Origin: Bradyrhizobium sp. SSBR45G
GTDB taxonomy: Bacteria; Pseudomonadota; Alphaproteobacteria; Rhizobiales; Xanthobacteraceae
Length of the DNA: 64,000 nucleotides
NCBI RefSeq assembly: GCF_030159255.1
Contig: NZ_BSCT01000003.1
Span: forward strand, 310,001-374,000
Reading direction: 5' to 3'
The notes under the pieces are model-generated. The model saw nothing but the letters and a program-made list of their open reading frames with translations. It ran no database searches and was not told where the DNA came from. A program made the position numbers and the translations under genes. This document shows, in pieces, positions 17,338 to 24,719 of the stretch; positions within the stretch are counted from its first letter, which is position 1; each line of letters begins with the position of its first letter.

Positions 17338-18144
17338 TCAGGGCGCGTGATGGCCGGCCACCGCGTCTTCGAGCCGCGCCTTCATCTGCCGGAAACGCTC
17401 GTCGATCGCTTCGGGACGGTCGCGGTTGAGCGCGATCATCGCGCGCCGGGTCTCGTTGGCACGGATCACCTCGCGGGCGCCGGACACGAGGCCCTCGACC
17501 AGCGCATCAGCGACCATCTCCGGCGCTTCGCGTGCGAAGCCGAGATCGGGACCGGCCTTGTTGCTTGCCATCATCGGCGTCTCGGTGGCCCCGGGATAGA
17601 CCGTCAGCACGCGCACGCCCTCGTCCAGCAACTCGCGGTGCAAGGCCTCGCCGAAGCGTGCAAGGCCCGCTTTCGCTGCGGCATAGGTGGCGTAGAACGG
17701 CGCGCCAACCAGCGCGATGCCCGAGGCGACATTGACGATCGCGCCGTCGCCGCTGGCGCGCAGTTGGGGCAGCGCAGCACGGGTCCACAGGATCGGGGCG
17801 AGCAGGTCGACCTCGATCATGGCGCGGAGTTCGGCGACATCGGTTGCATCCAGGCGGCCGGCGCGCACATTGCCGGCATTGTTGACGAGGATGTCGAGCC
17901 GGCCGAAACGCTCGCTTGCGGCGGCGAGCGTCGCTGTGCAGGCGGTCCCGTCGGCGACATCGCCGTCGACCGTCTCGATCCGGACGCCGTGAGCGGCGGC
18001 GAGCGCAGCGGTCTCCGCGAGCTTGGCGCGGGTCCGGCCGAACAACACGAGGTGAACGCCGCGTGCGGCGAGCGCGAGGGCGGTGCTGCGGCCGATGCCG
18101 CTGCCGCCGCCGGTGATGAGAGCGACCTTGCCGTCGAGTGTCAT
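17338..18144 (-). CDS. SDR family NAD(P)-dependent oxidoreductase
   Basis: A classical short-chain dehydrogenase of 268 aa. The cofactor motif TGGGSGIG lies near residue 12, NNAG near residue 88 and the catalytic YAAAK near residue 155, with a Ser (NVASG) about thirteen residues before the Tyr. The C-terminal extension rich in charged residues is ordinary for the family. No signal peptide is present. It lies just upstream of, and opposite in orientation to, the nucleotidyltransferase-like gene; neither neighbour reveals its substrate. Confidence 0.92.
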   Translation of the reverse strand: MTLDGKVALITGGGSGIGRSTALALAARGVHLVLFGRTRAKLAETAALAAAHGVRIETVDGDVADGTACTATLAAASERFGRLDILVNNAGNVRAGRLDATDVAELRAMIEVDLLAPILWTRAALPQLRASGDGAIVNVASGIALVGAPFYATYAAAKAGLARFGEALHRELLDEGVRVLTVYPGATETPMMASNKAGPDLGFAREAPEMVADALVEGLVSGAREVIRANETRRAMIALNRDRPEAIDERFRQMKARLEDAVAGHHAP

Positions 18145-18172
18145 GGCATTTTCTCCTCGGCGCGCGCGGTGA

Positions 18173-18826
18173 TCAGGCAGCGAAGGTTGCAGGGGCTGCG
18201 AGCGCAGCCAGTGCAGCGGCTGGCTCCAGCCGCGTGCGATAATCCGGGCTCACGTGAGCGCGCAGGATGCGTCCGCCTTTGCCGACGACATAGGTCGCGG
18301 GCACCGGCAGCGACCAGCGGCCGTCGCCATTGTGAACGGGAAGGTCATGACCGAACTTCTGATACAGCGCCTTGATCGACGCCGACAGCTCGTAGCGGAT
18401 GCCGAGCGCGTCGGCGAGGCGGCCGTCGGTGTCCGAGAGCACGTCGAAGGCAAGCGCGTTCTTCTCAGCCGTCGTCAGCGTGTGGTCCGGCGTCTCGGGC
18501 GAGACTGCGACCAGCCGCGCGCCGCGGGCTGAGATCTCCGGCAGCAGCGCCTGATAGGCGCGCAGCTCGAGATTGCAGTAGGGGCACCAGCCGCCGCGAT
18601 AGAAGGTCACGATCAGGGCGCTCTCCGCCATGACAGCCGCGAGGTCGGTGACGCCGCCTTTGTGGTTGGGCAGAGTGAGCGCGGGGAACGTTGCGCCTTC
18701 GCCGACGGCGCGCGCTGCGAGGTCTTGCAGCGTTGCGTTGTCGTTCTCGACGAGGCTCGCGATATCGTCGCCGACGCGGGAGGTCCAGGCGGACTTGAAG
18801 GCATCGAGTTCGGTTTGCAGGGACAT
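18173..18826 (-). CDS. Peroxiredoxin-like (AhpC/TSA superfamily) protein
   Basis: A 217-aa cytoplasmic thioredoxin-fold protein. The active-site region reads VTFYRGGWCPYCNLELRAY near residue 80, the CxxC-bearing form found in the peroxiredoxin-like/AhpC-TSA group. The N-terminal helix (SLQTELDAFKSAW) is typical of this subfamily. I start at MSLQTELDAF, preceded by AGGATCC; longer in-frame extensions run into a repeat. Probable role: thiol-dependent peroxide or disulfide reduction. It may be co-transcribed with the SDR gene 28 bases downstream. Confidence 0.9.
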   Translation of the reverse strand: MSLQTELDAFKSAWTSRVGDDIASLVENDNATLQDLAARAVGEGATFPALTLPNHKGGVTDLAAVMAESALIVTFYRGGWCPYCNLELRAYQALLPEISARGARLVAVSPETPDHTLTTAEKNALAFDVLSDTDGRLADALGIRYELSASIKALYQKFGHDLPVHNGDGRWSLPVPATYVVGKGGRILRAHVSPDYRTRLEPAAALAALAAPATFAA

Positions 18827-18958
18827 GATGATGGGATCCTGATGAGTTGGTGTGATCGTGCGGCTTGCTCGGTCTTCAACTCTCCCCGCTTGCGGCAGGG
18901 CTATCGCATATGAGCAGATGTCGGCGCGCTCCATGGGAGCCTGCCAATGAGTTACTCC

Positions 18959-19043
18959 GTCATGCCCGGGCTTGACCCGGGCATCCACGCCGTTCTTTCC
19001 ACGTCAAACCGACGTGGATGGCCGGGACAAGCCCGGCCATGAC
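18959..19043. repeat. REP-type inverted repeat
   Basis: Two 31-base arms (18959-18989 and 19013-19043) are inverted copies matching at 28 of 31 positions. Each arm is itself a hairpin: TGCCCGGG with CCCGGGCA in the left arm, GGCCGGG with CCCGGCC in the right. Where the arms differ, the changes are compensated within the hairpin. This is the common alphaproteobacterial palindrome beginning GTCATGCCCGGGCTTG. It lies between the peroxiredoxin-like gene start and the crotonase stop. Confidence 0.8.
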
Positions 19044-19179
19044 GACGTAGAAACAGACAGGCGCAACACATAGAGCGCCGTATGCGATCGCCTGCCGCTT
19101 GCGCGGAGAGGTCGGATGGCATCGCCAGATGCAATCAGTGCGCGGGGGCGCGTGGTGCAGGGAGGATGTTCGATGCAGC

Positions 19180-19947
19180 TCAGCGCTGACCTGCCATCAT
19201 CTGCTGCACCAGCGCGTTGGCGCTGGCGCCTTCCAGCGCGAGGCCATAGCCGACCTCGCGGACGATCCGCTCCTTCAGCGGCTGGATGAAATGGATGCGG
19301 CTGTTGCGGCGGGTGACCTCGGGCTGGCGCAGATAGAGCGCCGCGAGCTCGCGCGCGAAGGCGACCGTCTTGCCGTCGTCGGTGACGTGGTTGACCACGC
19401 CCCAGCCTGCGGCCTCCTGCGCCGACAGCGGCTGCGGGTTCAGCAGGAACGCCTGCGCGCGGCCGGCGCCGGCGCGGTAGGACCAGGTGGTGAAGATGCC
19501 GTCGCCCGGAACGATGCCGCCGGCGAAGTGCGGCAGATCGTGGAAGGTCGCGCTGCGGCCGGCAATGATGACGTCGGCGAACAGCGCATATTCGGTGTGG
19601 ATGTGGGCGCGGCCCTCGATCGCGGCGATCAGCGGCACGCGGATGTTGGCGATGTTCTCCAGGATCTGTGTGCCCTCGTCGTGCACGCGCGACCAGGCAT
19701 TGGCATCGCCGACATTTCCGAAGCTGGCGAAGTCGATCTCGGCCATGTAGTCGCCGACGCCGGTGAGGATGACGATCTTGTTGTCGCGGTCGCGGCCGAT
19801 TTCATAGAACGCATCGGTGAACTCGGTATGGTCGCGGGCGTCGAAGCGGGTCGGGCCGCCGTCGCTGTGCATCTCGACCAGCAGGACGCCCTGCGCATCG
19901 CGGCTCAATCGCAGATGGGCGAAGCGGGTGAAGTAGGACGGGGTCAT
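19180..19947 (-). CDS. Crotonase-superfamily hydrolase, 6-oxocamphor hydrolase-like
   Basis: A 255-aa enoyl-CoA-hydratase-fold protein. It looks more like the beta-diketone hydrolase 6-oxocamphor hydrolase of Rhodococcus than a CoA hydratase: blocks RDNKIVILTG, EIDFASF and ATFHDLPHFAGGIVPGDG are shared. His40, His117, His140, Asp149 and Glu239 fall where that enzyme has His45, His122, His145, Asp154 and Glu244, all with a constant offset of five. Expected chemistry is retro-Claisen C-C cleavage of a cyclic diketone or similar. I start at MTPSYFTRFAHL after GGGAGAG. A LysR regulator is divergent, 134 bases away. Confidence 0.82.
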   Translation of the reverse strand: MTPSYFTRFAHLRLSRDAQGVLLVEMHSDGGPTRFDARDHTEFTDAFYEIGRDRDNKIVILTGVGDYMAEIDFASFGNVGDANAWSRVHDEGTQILENIANIRVPLIAAIEGRAHIHTEYALFADVIIAGRSATFHDLPHFAGGIVPGDGIFTTWSYRAGAGRAQAFLLNPQPLSAQEAAGWGVVNHVTDDGKTVAFARELAALYLRQPEVTRRNSRIHFIQPLKERIVREVGYGLALEGASANALVQQMMAGQR

Positions 19948-20053
19948 GGCTCTCTCCCTGACGGTGGCGCCGGCGATGCGCCGGCTGTGGCTGACGGGAA
20001 AGACCATCGCTCATTCGGCAGGCTTGGATAATTGGCGCCGGTTTGATATCATT

Positions 20054-20070
20054 CATACGTTTTCCGTATG
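20054..20070. promoter_or_regulatory. Candidate LysR operator
   Basis: A perfect inverted repeat CATACG-TTTTC-CGTATG lies in the divergent spacer, twelve bases before the LysR start codon. It contains ATAC-N7-GTAT, close to the T-N11-A style of LysR-type boxes. Its position fits autorepression of the regulator and control of the divergent crotonase gene. Confidence 0.5.
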
Positions 20071-20081
20071 AGGCGGCCGAG

Positions 20082-20993
20082 ATGGATCTCCTGGGACCGA
20101 TGCGGACCTTCGTGCGGGTGGTGGAGACCGGCAGCTTCACCGCGGTCGCCGCCGAGCTCAACACCACGCAGCCGACCATCAGCCGGCAGGTCGGCGCGCT
20201 CGAGGAGCATCTGCGGACGCGGCTGTTCACACGCACGACGCGGGCACTGACGCTGACCGATGACGGCCGGGTGTTCTACGAGCACGCGTTGCGCGCGCTG
20301 GAGGCCGTGTCCGAGGCGGAAGGCGCGGTCGGGCGGCGGCGGCAGAAGCCGTCCGGCCTGTTGCGGCTCGCCGCTCCCGTCGTGTTTGGCCGGCTGCATG
20401 TGGTGCCGCGGCTGCTGGCGTTCCTGAAACGCTATCCGGACGTGGCGATCGATCTCATCATGAGCGACGGCTTTGCCGATCTGGTCGAGCAGGGCATCGA
20501 CGTCGCGATCCGCGTCGGCGACATCACCGATCCCGGATTGATCGCCCGGCGCATCGGCACGGTGCAGCGCGTGACGGTGGCCGCGCCGGCCTATCTCAAG
20601 GCGCATCGCGCGCCGAAGGTGCCGGCCGATCTGAGCGCGCATCAATGCATCGTCTATACCCGGCTCGCCACGGGCAACCGCTGGATGTTCGAGGGACCCG
20701 ACGGTCCGGTCACCGTCGAGGTCGGTGGCCGCTTTCGCGCCGACAATTCGGAAGCCGTGCGCGATGGCGTGCTCGGTGGGCTCGGCATCGCCGTGATCCC
20801 GACCTTTGCCTTCTCGCGCGAGATCGAGACCGGCGCAGTCCAAGTGCTGCTCAAGGAATACGCGCCGCGGCCGCTGCCGATGCACGCGGTCTATGCCTCA
20901 CGCCGCTTCGTTCCGCTCAAGGTGCGCGCCATCATCAATCATCTCGCGCACGAGTTTTCGCTCGATGCGCGGCTGTCGTCGTACACGGCATGA
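20082..20993 (+). CDS. LysR-family transcriptional regulator (divergent from crotonase)
   Basis: A 303-aa LysR regulator: N-terminal winged helix (TAVAAELNTTQPTISRQVGALE, about residues 19-40), linker helix, then a type-2 periplasmic-binding-like effector domain. I start at MDLLGPMRTFVRVVE, matching the family; the longer upstream frame runs through the putative operator. The divergent arrangement makes it the likely regulator of the 6-oxocamphor-hydrolase-like gene. Confidence 0.93.
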   Translation: MDLLGPMRTFVRVVETGSFTAVAAELNTTQPTISRQVGALEEHLRTRLFTRTTRALTLTDDGRVFYEHALRALEAVSEAEGAVGRRRQKPSGLLRLAAPVVFGRLHVVPRLLAFLKRYPDVAIDLIMSDGFADLVEQGIDVAIRVGDITDPGLIARRIGTVQRVTVAAPAYLKAHRAPKVPADLSAHQCIVYTRLATGNRWMFEGPDGPVTVEVGGRFRADNSEAVRDGVLGGLGIAVIPTFAFSREIETGAVQVLLKEYAPRPLPMHAVYASRRFVPLKVRAIINHLAHEFSLDARLSSYTA

Positions 20994-21044
20994 CGCCGCG
21001 GCGCGGCAGACGCGAGCGCCACTTGGGACGGGTCCGCGCGCTGC

Positions 21045-21950
21045 TCACCGCGCTCCTTCGCTGACCCACCGCGCCAGCCCTTCCGCAAGTCCATCGAACA
21101 TCGCACGGATCGGGGCTGAGTCCTTCTGGTCCTCGTGCACCGCGAGCCAGCAGTCGAGCGTGAAGGCGACCTTGTCGGCGAGTACTGGCACCAGCGCCGG
21201 ATTGCGTCTGGCCATCGCCTTCTGCATGCCGCCGATGCCGAGCCCGGCCTCGATGGCCGTGACCTGGGCGACATCGGAGTCGACCCGGTAGGAGAAGATC
21301 TCGCGGGAGATCGGCAGCTGCGTGCTGGCGACCGAGCGCGCCGAATGATCGTCGCGGTCGAAGCCGATGACGTGATGCGTGGCAAGTGCCTCGATCGTAT
21401 CCGGCAGGCCGAACCGATCGACGTAGTCGCGATGCGCAAACAGCCCGAGCGGAATGCTGCCGAGCCGGCGCGCGACGAGGCCGTCCTGCTTCGGCCGGAT
21501 CATCCGCACCGCGATGTCGGCGTCGCGCCGCAGCAGGTCGTCGGTGCGGTTGTTGAGCACCAGCTCGATCACGATGTCCGGAAACCGGTGGCGGATGCCG
21601 GCGAGGATCGGCGGCAGCACGAAGGTGCCGACGATCTCGCTCGCCGAGATCCTGACGACGCCGCGCGGCTGCAGCGCATCGCCGCCGGTCTTGGCGGTCC
21701 GCACCAGCGCCGCGAACGCTGATTCCATCGCCTCCGCATGCGGCACCAGCGCGGTCGCGGCCTCGGTTGGCAGCAGGCCGGCCTGGGAGCGGGTGAACAG
21801 GGCGACGCCAAGGCCAGCCTCGAGCTCGGCGATATGGCGGCCGACCGTCGGCTGGGTCAGCCCGGTGGCGCGCGCCGCGGCGGACAGGCTTCCGCGCCGG
21901 ACGACGGCGAGGAAGGAGCGCAGCAGGCTCCAGTCGGACAGTTCGATCAT
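21045..21950 (-). CDS. LysR-family transcriptional regulator
   Basis: A 301-aa LysR regulator starting MIELSDWSLLRSFL, with the DNA-binding helix around SAAARATGLTQPTVGRHIAE (about residues 22-41) and an effector domain with ASEIVGTFVLPPIL. It is divergent from an epimerase-like gene 88 bases away and convergent with the first LysR gene. The probable target is the divergent gene pair and itself. Confidence 0.92.
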   Translation of the reverse strand: MIELSDWSLLRSFLAVVRRGSLSAAARATGLTQPTVGRHIAELEAGLGVALFTRSQAGLLPTEAATALVPHAEAMESAFAALVRTAKTGGDALQPRGVVRISASEIVGTFVLPPILAGIRHRFPDIVIELVLNNRTDDLLRRDADIAVRMIRPKQDGLVARRLGSIPLGLFAHRDYVDRFGLPDTIEALATHHVIGFDRDDHSARSVASTQLPISREIFSYRVDSDVAQVTAIEAGLGIGGMQKAMARRNPALVPVLADKVAFTLDCWLAVHEDQKDSAPIRAMFDGLAEGLARWVSEGAR

Positions 21951-21986
21951 ACAAAAAAGTATAGCGACTAAAGATTGTTTGACAAT
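21949..21986. promoter_or_regulatory. Two inverted repeats in LysR/epimerase divergent spacer
   Basis: ATAC-AAAAAA-GTAT (21949-21962) overlaps the LysR start codon, and ATTGT-TTG-ACAAT (21974-21986) lies 53 bases before the epimerase-like gene and includes a TTGACA hexamer (21979-21984) that could serve as -35 box. Both have the dyad form expected for LysR-type operators. Which one is the recognition site is not resolved. Confidence 0.4.
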
Positions 21987-22038
21987 TTTCGTTTTGCGGC
22001 GGCCGCTCCAGATTGCTGGGACAGCAAGGAGATCAGCC

Positions 22039-23004
22039 ATGTCCCATCACTCCCAAACCCCCGTCGCCCTGGTGCTCGGCTTGACCGGGGCCATTGGCGG
22101 CGCCGTCGCCGCAGCCCTGGCGCGGCGCGGCTTTGCCATCCGTACCCTGACGCGCCGTCCGGCGGCAGACCGGCCCGCGCTCGGCTTTGCGGTCGACTGG
22201 CGCGACGGCGATGCCCTGGATGCGGCGTCGGTCCGCGCCGCGGCGGAAGGCGCCAGCCTGATCGTCCACGGCGTCAATCCGCCGGGTTATGCCCGCTGGC
22301 GCGAGGACGCGCTGCCGATGCTCGCCCACACCATCGCCGCCGCGAAGGCGGTCGGCGCGACGATCCTGTTTCCGGGCAACGTCTATGTCTATTCGTCGGC
22401 ATCGCCAGCCATCGTCAGCGAGACCACGCCGCGCCAGCCTGTGACGCGGAAGGGCCAGGTGCGGCTGGAGATGGAACAGATGCTGGAGCAGGCCGCGCAC
22501 GAGCACGGCATCCGCGTCATCGCGATCAGGGCCGGGGACTTCTTCGGCCCCGGTGTCGGCAATTCCTGGTTCGCGCAGGCGCTGGCGAAGGGCGGTATGG
22601 CCGCCACATCCGTGCAGCGCTTGACACAGCCGGGCATCGGCCATGCCTGGGCCTACGTGCCCGATCTCGCCGAGACCTTCGCGCGCCTCGTCGACATCAG
22701 GGCCGATCTGCCCGCCTACACGATGCTGAACTTCGCCGGTCATTACGATGCGACCGGCCAGGACATGACCGATGCGGTGCGCCGCGTTCTCGGCCGGAGC
22801 GACCTGCCGGTGAAGGCGTTGCCGTGGATCATGCTCTGGATCGGCGCGCCGTTCGTGCGCTTCATGCGCGAGGTGCTGGAAATGAGATGGCTGTGGACGC
22901 AGAGCCTCGCGCTCGACAACCGCAGGCTCGTCGGCCTGCTCGGCGCCGAGCCGCATACGCCGCTCGACGACGCCGTCAAGGCGGCGCTCCAACCTGTCAG
23001 CTGA
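22039..23004 (+). CDS. NAD(P)-dependent epimerase/reductase-like protein (extended SDR)
   Basis: A 321-aa Rossmann-fold protein of the atypical/extended SDR kind: cofactor motif GLTGAIGGAVAAAL near residue 14, VDWRDGDALD after strand 3, PGNVYVYS near residue 113 and YVPDLAETFARL in the C-terminal half. The usual YxxxK is weak (Tyr116 and Tyr118 lack a well-placed Lys), so it may bind NAD(P) without classic SDR catalysis. AAGGAG precedes the start. A DUF4386 membrane protein follows after 27 bases, suggesting an operon controlled by the divergent LysR. Confidence 0.85.
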   Translation: MSHHSQTPVALVLGLTGAIGGAVAAALARRGFAIRTLTRRPAADRPALGFAVDWRDGDALDAASVRAAAEGASLIVHGVNPPGYARWREDALPMLAHTIAAAKAVGATILFPGNVYVYSSASPAIVSETTPRQPVTRKGQVRLEMEQMLEQAAHEHGIRVIAIRAGDFFGPGVGNSWFAQALAKGGMAATSVQRLTQPGIGHAWAYVPDLAETFARLVDIRADLPAYTMLNFAGHYDATGQDMTDAVRRVLGRSDLPVKALPWIMLWIGAPFVRFMREVLEMRWLWTQSLALDNRRLVGLLGAEPHTPLDDAVKAALQPVS

Positions 23005-23031
23005 ACTCACAACTCCAAGAGGATCGAAGCC

Positions 23032-23757
23032 ATGACCACCGCATCGCCTGCGGCGCCGATGACGCGCGCCGAATTGCTCACGCTCGTCCTGCTCGTCGCC
23101 GCGCAGGTCGTCCTGTTCCTCGTCCCGCTGATCGTGCTCGGCCGGGCGATCAGCTGGCCAGCCAGCCTGCGTCTGCCTGCCAGCGAGGCGCTGCCGCTGA
23201 TTGCAGGCCACGCGATGGCCGTGCAGATCGGCTATTGGGGCTATCTCCTGACCGCGACCGCGATGGTGCCGCTCGCGCTCGCCTTGCGCCGCTTTGCACA
23301 GGCGCAAGGCCTGCATGGCGGCTTGTCCGACACGATGGCGGCCATGGGCGTTGCGGCAGCCGTCCTGAAGACGCTCGGCATCGTGCGCTGGCTGAGCGCG
23401 ATGCCGAACCTCGCCGGGCTCCATGCCGCCACGACCGATCCGATCATCCGTGTCGCGGCCGAGGTCAGCTATGTCGCGCTCAATAGCTATGCCGGCAGCG
23501 TCGGCGAATTGCTGGGCGTCCAGCTGTTCTCCGGCCTCTGGCTGATGCTGGTCGGGATCATGCTGCTGCGTACGAATCTTGGCATCAACGGTATCGCCGG
23601 TCTGGTGATCGGTGCCGCCTTTGCAACGACCGCGCTGCGCTCACTCGTGCCGGCATTCGAGATCCTCAGCACCATCGTGCCGCCGCTGGCGCTGGGATGG
23701 TTCGCGGTGCTCGCTGTGACTCTGGCGCGGCTGACCGCTCGAGCCTCGAAGGCGTGA
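23032..23757 (+). CDS. DUF4386-type integral membrane protein
   Basis: A 241-aa protein with six or seven hydrophobic segments (for example LLTLVLLVAAQVVLFLVPLI at residues 15-34 and GINGIAGLVIGAAFATTAL near 185). The pattern and length fit the DUF4386 family, whose function is unknown. AGAGGAT precedes the ATG. It sits directly downstream of the epimerase-like gene in the same orientation. Confidence 0.75.
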   Translation: MTTASPAAPMTRAELLTLVLLVAAQVVLFLVPLIVLGRAISWPASLRLPASEALPLIAGHAMAVQIGYWGYLLTATAMVPLALALRRFAQAQGLHGGLSDTMAAMGVAAAVLKTLGIVRWLSAMPNLAGLHAATTDPIIRVAAEVSYVALNSYAGSVGELLGVQLFSGLWLMLVGIMLLRTNLGINGIAGLVIGAAFATTALRSLVPAFEILSTIVPPLALGWFAVLAVTLARLTARASKA

Positions 23758-23842
23758 TGTATCACGTTCGCCCCGTGACAAGAAGCTCGCATGTCTGACG
23801 TTGCGTCCAGCAGCCTGCCTGCAAGGCCCAGGCGGGCGGATC

Positions 23843-24511
23843 TCACTCCACCGCATCCTTCTTCGCAATCCGATGCAACTGCTCGAACAGATCCGCCTGC
23901 TCACTCGTGCACAGGCACACGCCCTGCGCCGAGTCCGCTTCGCCGGCGTTGAGGTAGGCGTGGCCCATGGTGCTGTCGAGGTAGATGCCGTCGCCTTCGT
24001 GAAGGATCTCGGGGGCGTAGAACTCGGTGTGGACGGCGATGGTGCCGCTCGTGACCAGGAAGTATTCCTCGCCGCTGTGGCGGAGCAGGGGGCCGAACTC
24101 GTCGAGGGTGCGGGCGCGGACCTCGGCGATCATCGGCACCATGCGTTTGCCGATCAGGTCGGTGCATTGATAGACGTAGGTGTAGAACCTCGTGTTCACC
24201 ACCTGGCCCTGGCCGGCGCGGCTGATGCTGCGGCGGGCGGTCACCGGCCGGCCCGGCTCGGGGCGCGGCGCGGCCGGGCTGAACAGCTCGGCGATGTCCA
24301 TCTGCAGGCCTGAGGTCAGCTGCAGCAGCTTGTCGTAGGTCAGCGACATCAGGCCGTTCTCGACCTTGGACAGCGTCGACAGCGCCATCCCCGTTTTCTC
24401 CGCCACCTGCTTCAGGGTCAGCCCGCGCGCCTGCCGGGCCGCCTTCAGGCACTGGCCGAGCTGGGAATGGGGACCTTCGGAGGCGTGCTCGCTGACGGCT
24501 GTGTCGGTCAC
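23843..24511 (-). CDS. XRE-family regulator with C-terminal cupin domain
   Basis: A 222-aa two-domain regulator. Residues about 18-72 form an HTH_3 domain (LKAARQARGLTLKQVAEKTGM, then STLSKVENG). Residues about 115-215 form a cupin (LRHSGEEYFLVTSGTIAVHTE and EGDGIYLDSTMGHAYLN). This architecture is typical of PuuR-like repressors of amine, amino acid and amide catabolism. It is divergent from the amidase-RidA-oxidoreductase cassette, its likely target. Confidence 0.92.
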   Translation of the reverse strand: MTDTAVSEHASEGPHSQLGQCLKAARQARGLTLKQVAEKTGMALSTLSKVENGLMSLTYDKLLQLTSGLQMDIAELFSPAAPRPEPGRPVTARRSISRAGQGQVVNTRFYTYVYQCTDLIGKRMVPMIAEVRARTLDEFGPLLRHSGEEYFLVTSGTIAVHTEFYAPEILHEGDGIYLDSTMGHAYLNAGEADSAQGVCLCTSEQADLFEQLHRIAKKDAVE

Positions 24512-24526
24512 GGGGGTCTCCGGAAA

Positions 24527-24541
24527 ATCCGTTTAGCGGAT
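24527..24541. promoter_or_regulatory. Inverted repeat near XRE-cupin regulator start
   Basis: ATCCG-TTTAG-CGGAT lies fifteen bases upstream of the regulator start codon and is preceded by CCGGAAA. Position and symmetry suggest an autoregulatory operator. It shares the GGAAAA/TTTTCC element with the palindrome in front of the amidase. Confidence 0.4.
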
Positions 24542-24691
24542 CAGATTATCGGCTGGGGGGCAGGCTCGGCAAGATCAGCGCAGAAGATCAGGAAACTCAA
24601 TCATTTGCGAGTCAGCCTGAGCGGCATGCATGAGCTGCCGTGGAACAATGCGTTTTCAGATCGTGCATTCGATTTCTTATGTGCTAAATAG

Positions 24692-24708
24692 TTTTCCGAA
24701 TTGGAAAA
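24692..24708. promoter_or_regulatory. Candidate operator in front of the amidase cassette
   Basis: A perfect palindrome TTTTCC-GAATT-GGAAAA sits just downstream of an AT-rich TGTGCTAAATAG stretch that looks like an extended -10 region, and twelve bases before the preferred GTG start. A repressor bound here would cover the transcription start. The divergent XRE-cupin protein is the obvious candidate. Confidence 0.5.
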
Positions 24709-24719
24709 GAGAAGTGGCC

